Source: CAG-582 sp964636965 (GTDB lineage Bacteria > Bacillota_I > Bacilli_A > RF39 > UBA660). From it: a DNA stretch of 28,245 nt. The stretch covers positions 1-28,245 of the forward strand of contig CAZWST010000017.1 of assembly GCA_964636965.1 (NCBI GenBank). The letters are read 5' to 3'. The notes beneath the pieces are model-generated. The model saw only the letters and a list, made by a program, of their open reading frames with translations. It had not been told where the DNA came from and searched no databases. Both the position numbers and the translations under genes were made by a program. Positions 1 to 7,527 of the stretch are shown here, in pieces. The first letter of the stretch is position 1, and each line of letters starts with the position of its first letter.

Positions 1-21
1 ATTATATCCGTAATAGTACAT
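1..21 (-). CDS. 5' end of a tyrosine-rich protein, clipped by the window
   Basis: Only the first seven codons lie in the window; they read MYYYGYN on the minus strand. The start is chosen because an AGGAGG site lies 7 bases upstream. The other ATG, three bases further upstream, hits a stop after seven codons. A Tyr/Gly-rich start recalls small YjcZ-like proteins of Firmicutes, but seven residues cannot establish a family. It is divergent from ruvA. Confidence 0.4.
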
Positions 22-101
22 TCATATACCTCCTTTATCTAATATATTCTATTAAGCATAACCCACTTTTGACATTACTTTTTTTATATTTTCAAAATTT
101 A

Positions 102-129
102 TTATTGTCTTAAAATAATGTGTTATAAT
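102..129 (+). promoter_or_regulatory. possible distal promoter for the ruvA operon
   Basis: TTATTG, a 16-base spacer, then TATAAT at 124-129 preceded by TG one base away (extended -10). It would give a leader of about 95 nt before ruvA. The -35 is weak. Confidence 0.4.
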
Positions 130-184
130 TAATAAGGATAAGATAAAGAATGTAGGAAAATTAGTTAAATAGTTTAAATTTAGT

Positions 185-212
185 TTGTTATAAAACAATT
201 GTATGATATAAT
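185..212 (+). promoter_or_regulatory. proximal promoter for the ruvA operon
   Basis: TTGTTA, a 16-base spacer, then TATAAT at 207-212 with an extended -10 (TGA before TATAAT). Transcription would start near 219, just ahead of the GGATGGTG ribosome site for ruvA, so the leader is very short. Confidence 0.6.
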
Positions 213-232
213 GAGTTTAGGATGGTGAATAT

Positions 233-784
233 ATGTATAGTTACATAATAGGCGTAATAGACAAAGTAAATACAAATTCAATTGTCATTGATAATCATGG
301 CATAGGTTATAATGTGTTTGTAGCTAACCCATATTATTTTAAAGAAGGTGAGGAATATAAAATACTTATATATACTCATCAAACTGAAAGTGAAGTTTCT
401 TTGTATGGTTTTGCTACATTAGAAGAAAAAGAATTGTTTTTAAAACTTATTGGAGTTAAAGGGCTTGGACCAAAATTAGCTATTCCAATGTTTGCAACTG
501 GAAGTGTTGATGGTATAATTGATGCGATTGACAGAGAAAATGTTATGTACTTAACTAAGTTTCCTAAAGTTGGCGATAAATTAGCAAGACAAATAATTTT
601 AGATTTAAAAGGTAAACTTGCAAATAGTACAAAGGATGTAAGTGTATCTGGAGAATTAGTTGAAGCCTTAGAAAGCTTAGGATATAAAAAACCAGATATC
701 AAAAAAGTATTACCTAATATAAATCAATCAGATACTATTGAAAATCAAATTAAAGAAGCATTAAAATTAATGTTAAGAGGATAA
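233..784 (+). CDS. ruvA: Holliday junction branch-migration protein RuvA
   Basis: RuvA binds the four-way junction as a tetramer and loads the RuvB hexamer for branch migration in recombinational repair. The N-terminal OB-fold domain starts MYSYIIGVID, with the acidic-pin region at about residues 52-54 (TESEVSLYGF). Two helix-hairpin-helix repeats follow, around 71-90 (IGVKGLGPKLA) and 106-128 (FPKVGDKLARQIILDLKGK). A short C-terminal domain at about 137-183 should contact RuvB. At 183 aa it is slightly shorter than E. coli RuvA (about 203), mostly in the linker. It is the first gene of an operon with a HAD phosphatase and ruvB. No ruvC is seen here; Firmicutes usually use RecU as resolvase. 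Confidence 0.95.
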   Translation: MYSYIIGVIDKVNTNSIVIDNHGIGYNVFVANPYYFKEGEEYKILIYTHQTESEVSLYGFATLEEKELFLKLIGVKGLGPKLAIPMFATGSVDGIIDAIDRENVMYLTKFPKVGDKLARQIILDLKGKLANSTKDVSVSGELVEALESLGYKKPDIKKVLPNINQSDTIENQIKEALKLMLRG

Positions 785-786
785 AT

Positions 787-1323
787 ATGCGAATAGGAAT
801 AGATATAGATGATACAATTACTAAAACACATGAGTATGTCTATTATTTAAAGAAAACAAACCTTAAAGAATATGATCCTAGTAAAAAACTTCCTGATGAA
901 ATATTTATTCCTTTTATAGAAAAATATGAAAGAGATATTCATAGATATGTAGAGTTAAAAGATGGAGTAAAAGAAGCATTAGATTACCTACATGAATGTG
1001 GACATGAAATAATCATAATGTCATCACGTGGAAGTTTTTATAAAACCATTGCTGAAGATACAGCTTATGAAGATTCTTATAATTATTTTAAAAATAATAA
1101 TCTTCCATTTAATAAAATGTTTACTAATTTAAGTGATAAAGTGGAATGTGCCAAAGAAAATAAAATAGACTTATTTATTGATGATAACATTAAGACTTGT
1201 GAAAATGTTTTAAATTCAGGAATAAAAGTAATAAAAATGGCTAGATTTGATGATAAGGAATGTAACTTAGATATAGCCAGTAATTGGGCAGAAATAATAA
1301 ATAAAATTAAGGAGATGAACTAG
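787..1323 (+). CDS. HAD-superfamily 5'-nucleotidase-like hydrolase
   Basis: Predicted Mg-dependent phosphohydrolase of the HAD superfamily, closest in layout to the 5'(3')-deoxyribonucleotidase (NT5C-like) group. Visible motifs: motif I DIDDT at residues 6-10 (nucleophile D6, acid/base D8); motif II IIMSSR around 76-81; a conserved-type Lys near 118; motif IV FIDDN at 130-134. At 178 aa it is typical for this small class with a helical C1 cap. It starts 2 bases after ruvA ends, and its TAG stop shares one G with the GTG start of ruvB, so it is translationally coupled inside the ruv operon. Nucleotide or sugar-phosphate substrate is inferred; a specific substrate cannot be assigned. Confidence 0.75.
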   Translation: MRIGIDIDDTITKTHEYVYYLKKTNLKEYDPSKKLPDEIFIPFIEKYERDIHRYVELKDGVKEALDYLHECGHEIIIMSSRGSFYKTIAEDTAYEDSYNYFKNNNLPFNKMFTNLSDKVECAKENKIDLFIDDNIKTCENVLNSGIKVIKMARFDDKECNLDIASNWAEIINKIKEMN

Positions 1324-2324
1324 TGGAAAGAATAATAACAAGTGAAATATTAGACGAAGACATAACTGATGATAACATTCGTCCCCAATCCTTAAATGAA
1401 TATGTTGGACAAGATGAAGTGAAAGAAAATTTAAGAGTTTTTATTGAGGCTGCAAAGATGCGAAATGAACCACTTGACCATGTTTTATTATATGGGCCTC
1501 CAGGTTTAGGAAAAACTACACTTGCTCATATTATTGCAAATGAGTTAGGTGCAAATATAAAAACTTCATCTGGACCGGCAATTGAAAAAAGTGGAGATTT
1601 AGCTGCAGTATTATCTACTCTCGAACCAGGGGATGTACTATTCATCGATGAAATTCATCGTATGCCAAAGTTTATTGAAGAAATTCTTTATCCAGCTATG
1701 GAAGATTTCGAATTAGATATAGTAGTTGGAACTGATTCTTCATCAAGAAGTATTAAAATAGATTTACCACCATTTACACTTGTAGGTGCTACAACAAGGG
1801 CTGGAAATATCTCTGCTCCTCTTCGAGATCGATTTGGAATAATTAATAAACTTAACTATTATTCTGAGGAAGAACTTATCGGTATTGTAAAAAGAACAAG
1901 CAAAGTCTTAAATATGGAAATAACTGATGGCGCTGCCAAAGAATTAGCGAAGAGAAGTAGAAAAACTCCAAGAATCGCTAATCGTTTATTCAAGCGAGTA
2001 AGAGACTTTGCATCAGTTATTGGAGACGGAATAATTGATGAAGAAATAACTACAAAAGCACTAGATAGATTACATGTTGATAAATATGGATTAGATCAAA
2101 TTGATATAGAATATTTGACTAATTTAATAACAAAATTTAATGGTGGTCCTGTAGGTGTTGAAACAATTGCGTCATCTATAGGTGAGGAAGTCTCAACTTG
2201 TGAAGATATTGTTGAGCCATACTTAATGCAAGAAGGATTTATAAAAAGGACACAACGTGGACGTTTAGCCACTGATAAAGCTTATGAGCATTTACAAGTA
2301 AGTAGTCAAGATGCACTTTTTTAA
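1323..2324 (+). CDS. ruvB: Holliday junction branch-migration ATPase RuvB
   Basis: AAA+ motor that drives branch migration together with RuvA. The Walker A motif GPPGLGKT is at residues 58-65, Walker B VLFIDEIHR around 105-113, sensor I GATTRAG at 155-161, and the arginine-finger segment LRDRFG at 167-172. A C-terminal winged helix ends near GFIKRTQRGRLATDKAYEHL. The length of 333 aa is normal for RuvB. The start is GTG at 1323, overlapping the upstream stop (TAGTG), with AAGGAG at 1309-1314 as ribosome site. The gene lies between a HAD nucleotidase and an HD-GYP-like protein. Confidence 0.97.
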   Translation: MERIITSEILDEDITDDNIRPQSLNEYVGQDEVKENLRVFIEAAKMRNEPLDHVLLYGPPGLGKTTLAHIIANELGANIKTSSGPAIEKSGDLAAVLSTLEPGDVLFIDEIHRMPKFIEEILYPAMEDFELDIVVGTDSSSRSIKIDLPPFTLVGATTRAGNISAPLRDRFGIINKLNYYSEEELIGIVKRTSKVLNMEITDGAAKELAKRSRKTPRIANRLFKRVRDFASVIGDGIIDEEITTKALDRLHVDKYGLDQIDIEYLTNLITKFNGGPVGVETIASSIGEEVSTCEDIVEPYLMQEGFIKRTQRGRLATDKAYEHLQVSSQDALF

Positions 2325-2345
2325 AGAATAGTAAGGAGGGTATTT

Positions 2346-3392
2346 ATGAAGATATCAAATAAATATTTAAGAAGTGGAATGGAACTTCAAGAATGTTTAG
2401 AAAATCTTAATTTAGATTCTGGAACAATCTTAACCAGTAGGATTATTTCTAAAATAAAAAAGTCTGATATTAATTATGTTGATATAAAAGTATCCTCCGA
2501 ATTTGACACATTCAATGATTCAATAAAAGAGTTAATTAAAAGTATTTTAAGAAGTGATGATGTAAATGAGTTACATGATTTAGCTTTATTATTAACAGAA
2601 ATAGTTGAATCTTCTGAATATTTAAAATTTGATACAAGTATATATCTAAAGAATTCTTACTGTCATATAGCGAACACAATAATTATTTCGGCATTGCTTG
2701 CAAAAAAGTATAATGAAATAACTGAGCAAAACCTAAAAATAGATATTGAAAGTACAATATATGCAGCTATTTTAGAAGATATTGGAAGAAGAGCTAAGAA
2801 CACAAATACACTTAAATTACTAAAAGATAATTATGAAAAAGATTTAAAAGAATTTAAGAAACTAATTCCTGATTTAAACATGGAATTATTAGATAAATAT
2901 GATAGTAAATATCACCCAATATACAGTTATTTTTTCTGTAAGTATTATAAAACTAGTGAAAATGTAAAAATGGCAGTACTTTTGCATCACGAAAAAGAAA
3001 GTGGTGATTTATCACTTTTAAATACACCATTAAATACTAAAGAAAACGAAGAATATGCACGAATTGCAAGAATAATAAAGTTAGCCGATCTATTTGATAT
3101 AATTCTAAGAAATAATGTAATTAAAAATAAAGATAATCCATTTGGTGGTATTGGTAGACAAATTGACACAATGGTAGCATCTTTATTTGTTAATGCCAGA
3201 TTAGCAAATATATTAAAGACTCTTATACCCATATATCAAGTTGGAATGAAAGTTTTACTATCTGATGGAACTATTGGTGTAATATCAGAAAATGATCCAA
3301 ATGATTATAATAACCCATCACTTTTAGATTTGAATGGAAACGAGATTGATTATAGAGAAGAATCCATTTACGTAGTAAGAAAAATTGACTAA
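2346..3392 (+). CDS. degenerate HD-GYP domain protein, probably non-catalytic
   Basis: The order of segments follows HD-GYP cyclic-di-GMP phosphodiesterases. An N-terminal lead-in (LRSGMEL ... SGTILTSRII) is followed by a helical metal-site core, then the C-terminal strand region found in the family (IYQVGMKVLLSDGTIGVI, from about residue 293). The metal site is eroded: the expected HD is ED (E144-D145, LEDIGRR), H190-P and HHE (214-216) remain, and no GYP motif follows the HHE. The distal acidic residue is retained (D248, IIKLADLFD). Loss of the HD histidine and GYP suggests a binding or regulatory role, though residual phosphohydrolase activity cannot be excluded. It starts with a strong AAGGAGGG site 21 bases after ruvB and is last in the ruv operon. 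Confidence 0.65.
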   Translation: MKISNKYLRSGMELQECLENLNLDSGTILTSRIISKIKKSDINYVDIKVSSEFDTFNDSIKELIKSILRSDDVNELHDLALLLTEIVESSEYLKFDTSIYLKNSYCHIANTIIISALLAKKYNEITEQNLKIDIESTIYAAILEDIGRRAKNTNTLKLLKDNYEKDLKEFKKLIPDLNMELLDKYDSKYHPIYSYFFCKYYKTSENVKMAVLLHHEKESGDLSLLNTPLNTKENEEYARIARIIKLADLFDIILRNNVIKNKDNPFGGIGRQIDTMVASLFVNARLANILKTLIPIYQVGMKVLLSDGTIGVISENDPNDYNNPSLLDLNGNEIDYREESIYVVRKID

Positions 3393-3416
3393 ATACTCCT
3401 GTGTATTTAGTCTTTT
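3387..3416 (+). terminator. intrinsic terminator after the ruv operon
   Basis: Perfect 10-bp stem GACTAAATAC / GTATTTAGTC with a 6-base loop, followed by TTTT. The stop codon of the HD-GYP-like gene (TAA, 3390-3392) lies inside the 5' arm. Confidence 0.85.
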
Positions 3417-3435
3417 AATTTGTACGTTTTTTTAG

Positions 3436-3441
3436 TATACT
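3436..3441 (+). promoter_or_regulatory. possible -10 box for queA
   Basis: TATACT about 24 bases before the queA start and just after the upstream terminator. No good -35 is found at 16-18 bases; TTGTAC at 3420 is too close. A promoter is expected because the preceding operon is terminated, but the sequence support is weak. Confidence 0.35.
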
Positions 3442-3464
3442 ATTACTTAAAGGGATGAAGTAGA

Positions 3465-4493
3465 ATGCATACAGATGAATTTGATTATAATTTGCCTGAA
3501 GAATTAATTGCTCAAACTCCACTTGAGGATAGAAGTTCCTCAAGACTTCTTGTTTTACATAAAAAAACAGGGGAGATTGAACATAAGAAGTTTACTGATA
3601 TTATTGATTATTTGTCTTCCGGAGATGCACTTGTCATAAATGATACAAAAGTAATCCCAGCCAGATTAATTGGAGAAAAAGAAGAGACAAAAGCCGTAAT
3701 TGAATTATTATTGTTACACAATATTAAAGATAATATTTGGGAATGTCTTGCTAAGCCACAAAAAAGATTACATGTTGGAACTATTATTACCTTTGGTGAT
3801 GGAAGATTAAAAGCTAGTGTTAAAGAAATTTTAAATGATGGAATAACTCATATTGAGTTACTTTATGAAGGAATTCTTATGGAAGTATTAGAGTCCCTTG
3901 GAACTATGCCGCTTCCACCATATATCCATGAAAAATTAGAAAATCAAGATAGATATCAAACTGTGTATGCCAAAAACTATGGATCATCTGCAGCACCAAC
4001 TGCTGGTCTTCATTTCACAGAAGAACTATTAGATAAACTAGAAAAAAAAGGAATCAAGATTGTACATGTTACACTTCATGTTGGATTAGGGACATTTAGA
4101 CCTGTTCAAGTTGATAATATCCTAGACCATAAGATGCATACAGAAGGTTATATTATTAGTTCAAAGTGTGCAGATACGCTAAATGATGTGAAAAAGAATG
4201 GTGGAAAGATATTTGCTGTTGGAACAACTTCAACAAGAGCTTTAGAGTCTAATAGACAAAAGTATGATGAGTACACACCAGAAGTAAATGATACAAATAT
4301 ATTCATTTATCCAGGGTATGAATTTAAAGGAATTGATAATTTAATTACTAATTTTCATCTACCAAAAAGCACACTTATAATGTTAGTGTCTGCGCTTGCC
4401 GGTAAAGATAATATTATGGCCGCATACGATGAAGCCATAAAAAATAAATATCGATTCTTCTCTTTTGGAGATGCAATGTTAATTATAGATTAA
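3465..4493 (+). CDS. queA: S-adenosylmethionine:tRNA ribosyltransferase-isomerase QueA
   Basis: QueA transfers and isomerises the ribosyl part of AdoMet onto 7-aminomethyl-7-deazaguanine in tRNA, giving epoxyqueuosine at wobble position 34 of GUN-anticodon tRNAs. Family motifs are all present: FDYNLPEELIAQTPLEDRSSSRLL at the start (residues 6-29), VINDTKVIPARL, AAPTAGLHFT, HVGLGTFRPVQV and VGTTSTRALES. The length of 342 aa is normal. It is preceded by a GGGATG-type ribosome site. It is followed by an unknown gene and tgt, giving two queuosine genes in one operon. I see no queC/D/E/F or transporter here; the source of preQ1 cannot be judged from this window. Confidence 0.96.
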   Translation: MHTDEFDYNLPEELIAQTPLEDRSSSRLLVLHKKTGEIEHKKFTDIIDYLSSGDALVINDTKVIPARLIGEKEETKAVIELLLLHNIKDNIWECLAKPQKRLHVGTIITFGDGRLKASVKEILNDGITHIELLYEGILMEVLESLGTMPLPPYIHEKLENQDRYQTVYAKNYGSSAAPTAGLHFTEELLDKLEKKGIKIVHVTLHVGLGTFRPVQVDNILDHKMHTEGYIISSKCADTLNDVKKNGGKIFAVGTTSTRALESNRQKYDEYTPEVNDTNIFIYPGYEFKGIDNLITNFHLPKSTLIMLVSALAGKDNIMAAYDEAIKNKYRFFSFGDAMLIID

Positions 4494-4510
4494 TTCAGGG
4501 AGGTTTTAAA

Positions 4511-4969
4511 ATGGAAAGAGTAAAAGAAGAATATGAAAATAGTGAAGGAACTAAAGTTTATATAGATAGATTTTTTGGTAAAAAAGAACAATGTGTCTTA
4601 TATAATGAAAGTGGATTTTTAACACCTATGGTGGAACATATTGAATATGATGAAGAAGAGGAGTTATTCGTTATTCGTGATGAATACAGTGAAATATATC
4701 CTGATGGAACAAAAGGAATTAATAAAGCACATGTTTACTTTTATTGTGATTTTAATGGAAATCCAGTAGGGCTAGCTTATACTGATGCAATTGATGGACT
4801 TACTACACCAGTTTTAAAGTGTGATGATAATCCACATCATGATCGCTGGTTTATTGAATATGGTGTTTTTAAAAGAGAATTAGGAATATCTTTATGGCAA
4901 ACAACATCTAAAAGAATAAACCACTATGGTGAATGTGCTAAAAAAATGTTAAGCGTTTATAAAAAGTAA
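4511..4969 (+). CDS. unknown 152-aa protein between queA and tgt
   Basis: No family recognised. The protein is soluble, acidic in its first half and rich in aromatic residues, with no signal or membrane segment. A histidine-rich patch (DDNPHHDRWFIEYG, about residues 105-118) and four cysteines scattered along the chain are the most distinctive points, but they do not form a clear metal motif. A strong GGGAGG ribosome site precedes the ATG. It lies 17 bases after queA and 20 bases before tgt, so it is co-transcribed with queuosine genes. A link to tRNA modification is only suggested by position. Confidence 0.8.
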   Translation: MERVKEEYENSEGTKVYIDRFFGKKEQCVLYNESGFLTPMVEHIEYDEEEELFVIRDEYSEIYPDGTKGINKAHVYFYCDFNGNPVGLAYTDAIDGLTTPVLKCDDNPHHDRWFIEYGVFKRELGISLWQTTSKRINHYGECAKKMLSVYKK

Positions 4970-4989
4970 TGAAAGTAGTTGATGAATAA

Positions 4990-6108
4990 ATGGGGAAAAT
5001 TGAATATAAACTTGTAAAAAAAGAAGCTAATACAAATGCTAGGTTAGGACGTATTAAAACTAACTATGGCGAATATGACACCCCAATGTTTATGCCAGTT
5101 GGAACTCAAGCCACAGTTAAAACATTATCACCCGAAGAATTACATGATATAAACTCCGGTATAATACTATCTAATACATATCATTTATGGCTAAGACCCG
5201 GAGAGGATATAGTATCTCTAGCAGGCGGATTACATAAATTTATGAATTGGGATGGACCAATTTTAACTGATTCAGGAGGATTTCAAGTTTTTTCTTTAGC
5301 AAATCCCAAAGATATAACTGAAGAAGGAGTACATTTTAAAAATCATTTAAATGGAGATAATTTATTTTTAACTCCAGAAAAAAGTATTGAGATTCAAAAT
5401 AAATTAGATAGTGATATTGCGATGAGTTTTGATGAGTGTCCACCAGCAAGTGCTGATTATGAATATATGAAAAATAGTATTGAAAGAACACTTAGATGGG
5501 CTAAAAGAGGAAAAGATGTTCATAAAAACGAAAATCAATCTCTATTTGGCATCATTCAAGGAGGAGCCTATCAAGACTTAAGAGAATATTCAGCCAAAGA
5601 AACTGTCAAACTAGATTTTGATGGATATAGTATCGGTGGAGTAGCAAACGATCATGAATCTAAAGAGGATATGTATAAAGCAATTGAATATTCAACTCCT
5701 TTTATTCCAGAAAATAAGGTACGTTATTTAATGGGTGTTGGTGAACCTATTGATATACTTGAAGGTGTAATAAGAGGAATAGATATCTTTGACTGTGTTT
5801 TACCAACCCGTTTAGCAAGGCATGGACATGCATTCACTAAATATGGGAAAATTAATTTAAAAAATGCTAAATATAAAGAAGATTTTACACCAATTGATTC
5901 AGAGTGTGATTGTTATGCATGTAAGCATTATACTAAAGCTTATATAAAACACTTAATAAATGCTGATGAAACATTTGGAGCAAGATTACTTTCCATACAC
6001 AATATAAGATTTTTAATAAGATTAACTGAAGAAATAAGAGAAGCTATTAAAGAGAATAAAATAACTGAATACAAAGATGAATTTATAAGGAATTACTATG
6101 AAGACTAA
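4990..6108 (+). CDS. tgt: queuine/preQ1 tRNA-guanine transglycosylase Tgt
   Basis: Tgt exchanges guanine-34 of tRNAs with GUN anticodons for preQ1 by a covalent tRNA intermediate. Seen in the sequence: TDSGGFQVFS with D94 (base-binding Asp), the GIIQGG loop around 187-192, FDCVLPTR with nucleophile D268, and the zinc site C306-x-C308-xx-C311 with H337. Spacing matches the bacterial family. The length of 372 aa is normal. The start ATG at 4990 directly follows the TAA of a six-codon micro-ORF and has only a weak ribosome site, so coupling to upstream translation is plausible. Its 3' end overlaps the next gene by 11 bases. Confidence 0.97.
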   Translation: MGKIEYKLVKKEANTNARLGRIKTNYGEYDTPMFMPVGTQATVKTLSPEELHDINSGIILSNTYHLWLRPGEDIVSLAGGLHKFMNWDGPILTDSGGFQVFSLANPKDITEEGVHFKNHLNGDNLFLTPEKSIEIQNKLDSDIAMSFDECPPASADYEYMKNSIERTLRWAKRGKDVHKNENQSLFGIIQGGAYQDLREYSAKETVKLDFDGYSIGGVANDHESKEDMYKAIEYSTPFIPENKVRYLMGVGEPIDILEGVIRGIDIFDCVLPTRLARHGHAFTKYGKINLKNAKYKEDFTPIDSECDCYACKHYTKAYIKHLINADETFGARLLSIHNIRFLIRLTEEIREAIKENKITEYKDEFIRNYYED

Positions 6109-6439
6109 AAGAATATCAAATTTTTCACTTTTATCAATCACGATTGTTGTAACATGTCTTATTATAATAATTGCGAGTTTAGTGAAAATAAGAAATAATC
6201 AAAACGAAAAATTAATATACGCCATGGAAAGTAAAATAAAATACTATGCTAAAAGATGTTATCTTGAAGAAAAATGCAGTGGAGATATAACCTTAAAAGA
6301 TCTTTATGAAAAAGAATATTTATCTGATAATATAGTTAATCCTGTAACAAAAGAAATAATTGATGAAAATACTTCAATAAAATTTCAAGATAACCAAATA
6401 ATTTTAAATATAGACGAAAAAAAACCTAACAATAATTAG
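6098..6439 (+). CDS. small single-pass membrane protein, pilin-like layout
   Basis: A 113-aa protein with a short basic N-terminus (MKTKRIS), one hydrophobic helix at about residues 9-29, then a helical stretch and a compact region that reads CYLEEKCSGDITLKDLYEKE followed by NPVTKEII. A membrane helix, then a charged helix, then two Cys, then 'xITLxDLYxxxYL...NPVT' resembles type IV pilin or pseudopilin-like proteins of Firmicutes. However, no prepilin peptidase site (G/A-F-x-L-x-E) is visible, so this is an inference. It occupies the place where yajC often follows tgt but has no YajC features. It overlaps tgt by 11 bases, and its stop lies in the shared terminator hairpin. Confidence 0.75.
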   Translation: MKTKRISNFSLLSITIVVTCLIIIIASLVKIRNNQNEKLIYAMESKIKYYAKRCYLEEKCSGDITLKDLYEKEYLSDNIVNPVTKEIIDENTSIKFQDNQIILNIDEKKPNNN

Positions 6440-6446
6440 GTTTTTT
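6419..6446. terminator. bidirectional intrinsic terminator between convergent genes
   Basis: Stem AAAAAACCTAA / TTAGGTTTTTT with loop CAATAA, with A-run and T-run flanks that work in either direction. Both convergent genes end inside it: the plus-strand TAG is at 6437-6439 and the minus-strand TAG at 6426-6428. Confidence 0.85.
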
Positions 6447-7316
6447 CATTTCTTGTAAAACATACTGATCATCGAAATTATCTTTAATAAATTTATTTTC
6501 TAATTTCATTAACAAATCATAGTAACATCCAAATATTTGACTAATAGTTTTTCTTATTGTAACTAAGTTATAATTTGCATCATATACTTGTTTATATCGT
6601 AAGTCCATATCAAGAACAAATATAATGAATATTAACTTATTTCTTAATTTTTCGAAATCTAATTCGCCACTTTCATAAAGTAGTTGAAAAATTAAATCAT
6701 TTAAAGTTGGCTTTGGATATTTTTTTAAGTATTCTTTTGCATCTTCAATAATTTCATCAATTTCTGATGCATCAATTTCAAATGATATATTATTAATATT
6801 AAGAGTTTTTGCTAAAATATCTACATAGTTCATTTTTAATCCAGTAGTTTTATTATTATTTTCACGAGCAAGAATGATTCTTTTATAAAGATCTTCATAT
6901 TTAATTAACATTGGATCATAAAAGCCAAAATTCTTAATGAAATAATCTTTTAATTCCTGGATCTTATCTTCACTTAATGATAACATTGAAACAGTTTTGT
7001 TTTCTTCACTTTCTACTAACTTAGTATAAAACGATAATAAACTTAATGTTGGATCTATAAGTAGAATTAAAAAAATAATCTTTTCATCATTGGTTAAATA
7101 AAAGTTGCTATTAAGATAGGCCAAAGCTTTTTCAAAAAGATCAGCTTTGTTTAACATACGAACATTAGCTTGAGCTGACAATCTATCATAAAATGTTTTA
7201 ATCGCACCATCTATTTTAGCAAAACTTTTTTGATTTATTGCTTCAAAATATCTAAATTCACGTCTTTTTTTGTAAAGTAGAGAATCAGTGCATTCATTTC
7301 CTTTAATATTTTCCAT
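6426..7316 (-). CDS. unknown 296-aa, mostly helical cytosolic protein
   Basis: No family recognised. The sequence looks almost entirely alpha-helical, rich in Lys, Glu, Leu and Ile, without signal peptide, membrane helix or obvious catalytic motif. The start ATG at 7316 has AAAGGGA as ribosome site and an excellent consensus promoter just upstream, so it is very likely expressed. It is the only complete gene on the minus strand in the window, lying convergent to the tgt operon and divergent from rplS. It ends within the shared terminator. Confidence 0.85.
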   Translation of the reverse strand: MENIKGNECTDSLLYKKRREFRYFEAINQKSFAKIDGAIKTFYDRLSAQANVRMLNKADLFEKALAYLNSNFYLTNDEKIIFLILLIDPTLSLLSFYTKLVESEENKTVSMLSLSEDKIQELKDYFIKNFGFYDPMLIKYEDLYKRIILARENNNKTTGLKMNYVDILAKTLNINNISFEIDASEIDEIIEDAKEYLKKYPKPTLNDLIFQLLYESGELDFEKLRNKLIFIIFVLDMDLRYKQVYDANYNLVTIRKTISQIFGCYYDLLMKLENKFIKDNFDDQYVLQEMKKPNYC

Positions 7317-7340
7317 AGTTTTTCCCTTTCAATTCGCCTT

Positions 7341-7369
7341 ATTATAGTAAAATATATGCATTCTGTCAA
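7341..7369 (-). promoter_or_regulatory. consensus sigma-70-type promoter for the minus-strand 296-aa gene
   Basis: On the minus strand TTGACA (7364-7369) and TATAAT (7341-7346) are separated by exactly 17 bases: perfect matches to both boxes. Expected start near 7334, giving a leader of about 18 nt. Confidence 0.88.
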
Positions 7370-7409
7370 ATTTTAACCTCTAAAATAGACGTTAAAACAT
7401 TTATTTATC

Positions 7410-7438
7410 TTGCAAAGAAGAATTATTTATGCTAAACT
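7410..7438 (+). promoter_or_regulatory. promoter for rplS
   Basis: TTGCAA (7410-7415), a 17-base spacer, then TAAACT (7433-7438) with TG one base before it. Transcription from about 7445 gives an 80-nt leader before rplS. Confidence 0.8.
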
Positions 7439-7444
7439 AAATAT

Positions 7445-7527
7445 GCTTTTATATGAAGAGCTAAATGTAATCCGCTGGTAAATCTATGATTATATGGGTG
7501 TAATATACTATAGGAAGGTGAGTATTC
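7445..7527 (+). promoter_or_regulatory. probable ribosomal protein L19 leader
   Basis: The 83-nt transcribed leader of rplS holds TCCGCTGG at 7470-7477 and a hairpin at 7484-7513. The hairpin pairs CTATG with TATAG and TATAT with ATATA around the loop GGGTGTA, and it ends where the GGAAGGTG ribosome site begins. Firmicutes rplS genes are known to carry an autoregulatory L19 leader, and position and layout fit. The match to the published consensus is from memory and not verified. Confidence 0.55.

Noticed and set aside
379..702. Minus-strand open frame opposite ruvA, and similar long antisense frames elsewhere (for example 20609-21019 opposite rbgA)
   Set aside because: No ribosome sites, and low-complexity translations mirroring conserved plus-strand genes; they are shadows.
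6098..6439. YajC preprotein translocase subunit, expected after tgt
   Set aside because: It has one N-terminal membrane helix and the right size, but none of the YajC features (PQxK after the helix, GD-x-VxT-x-GG) are present.
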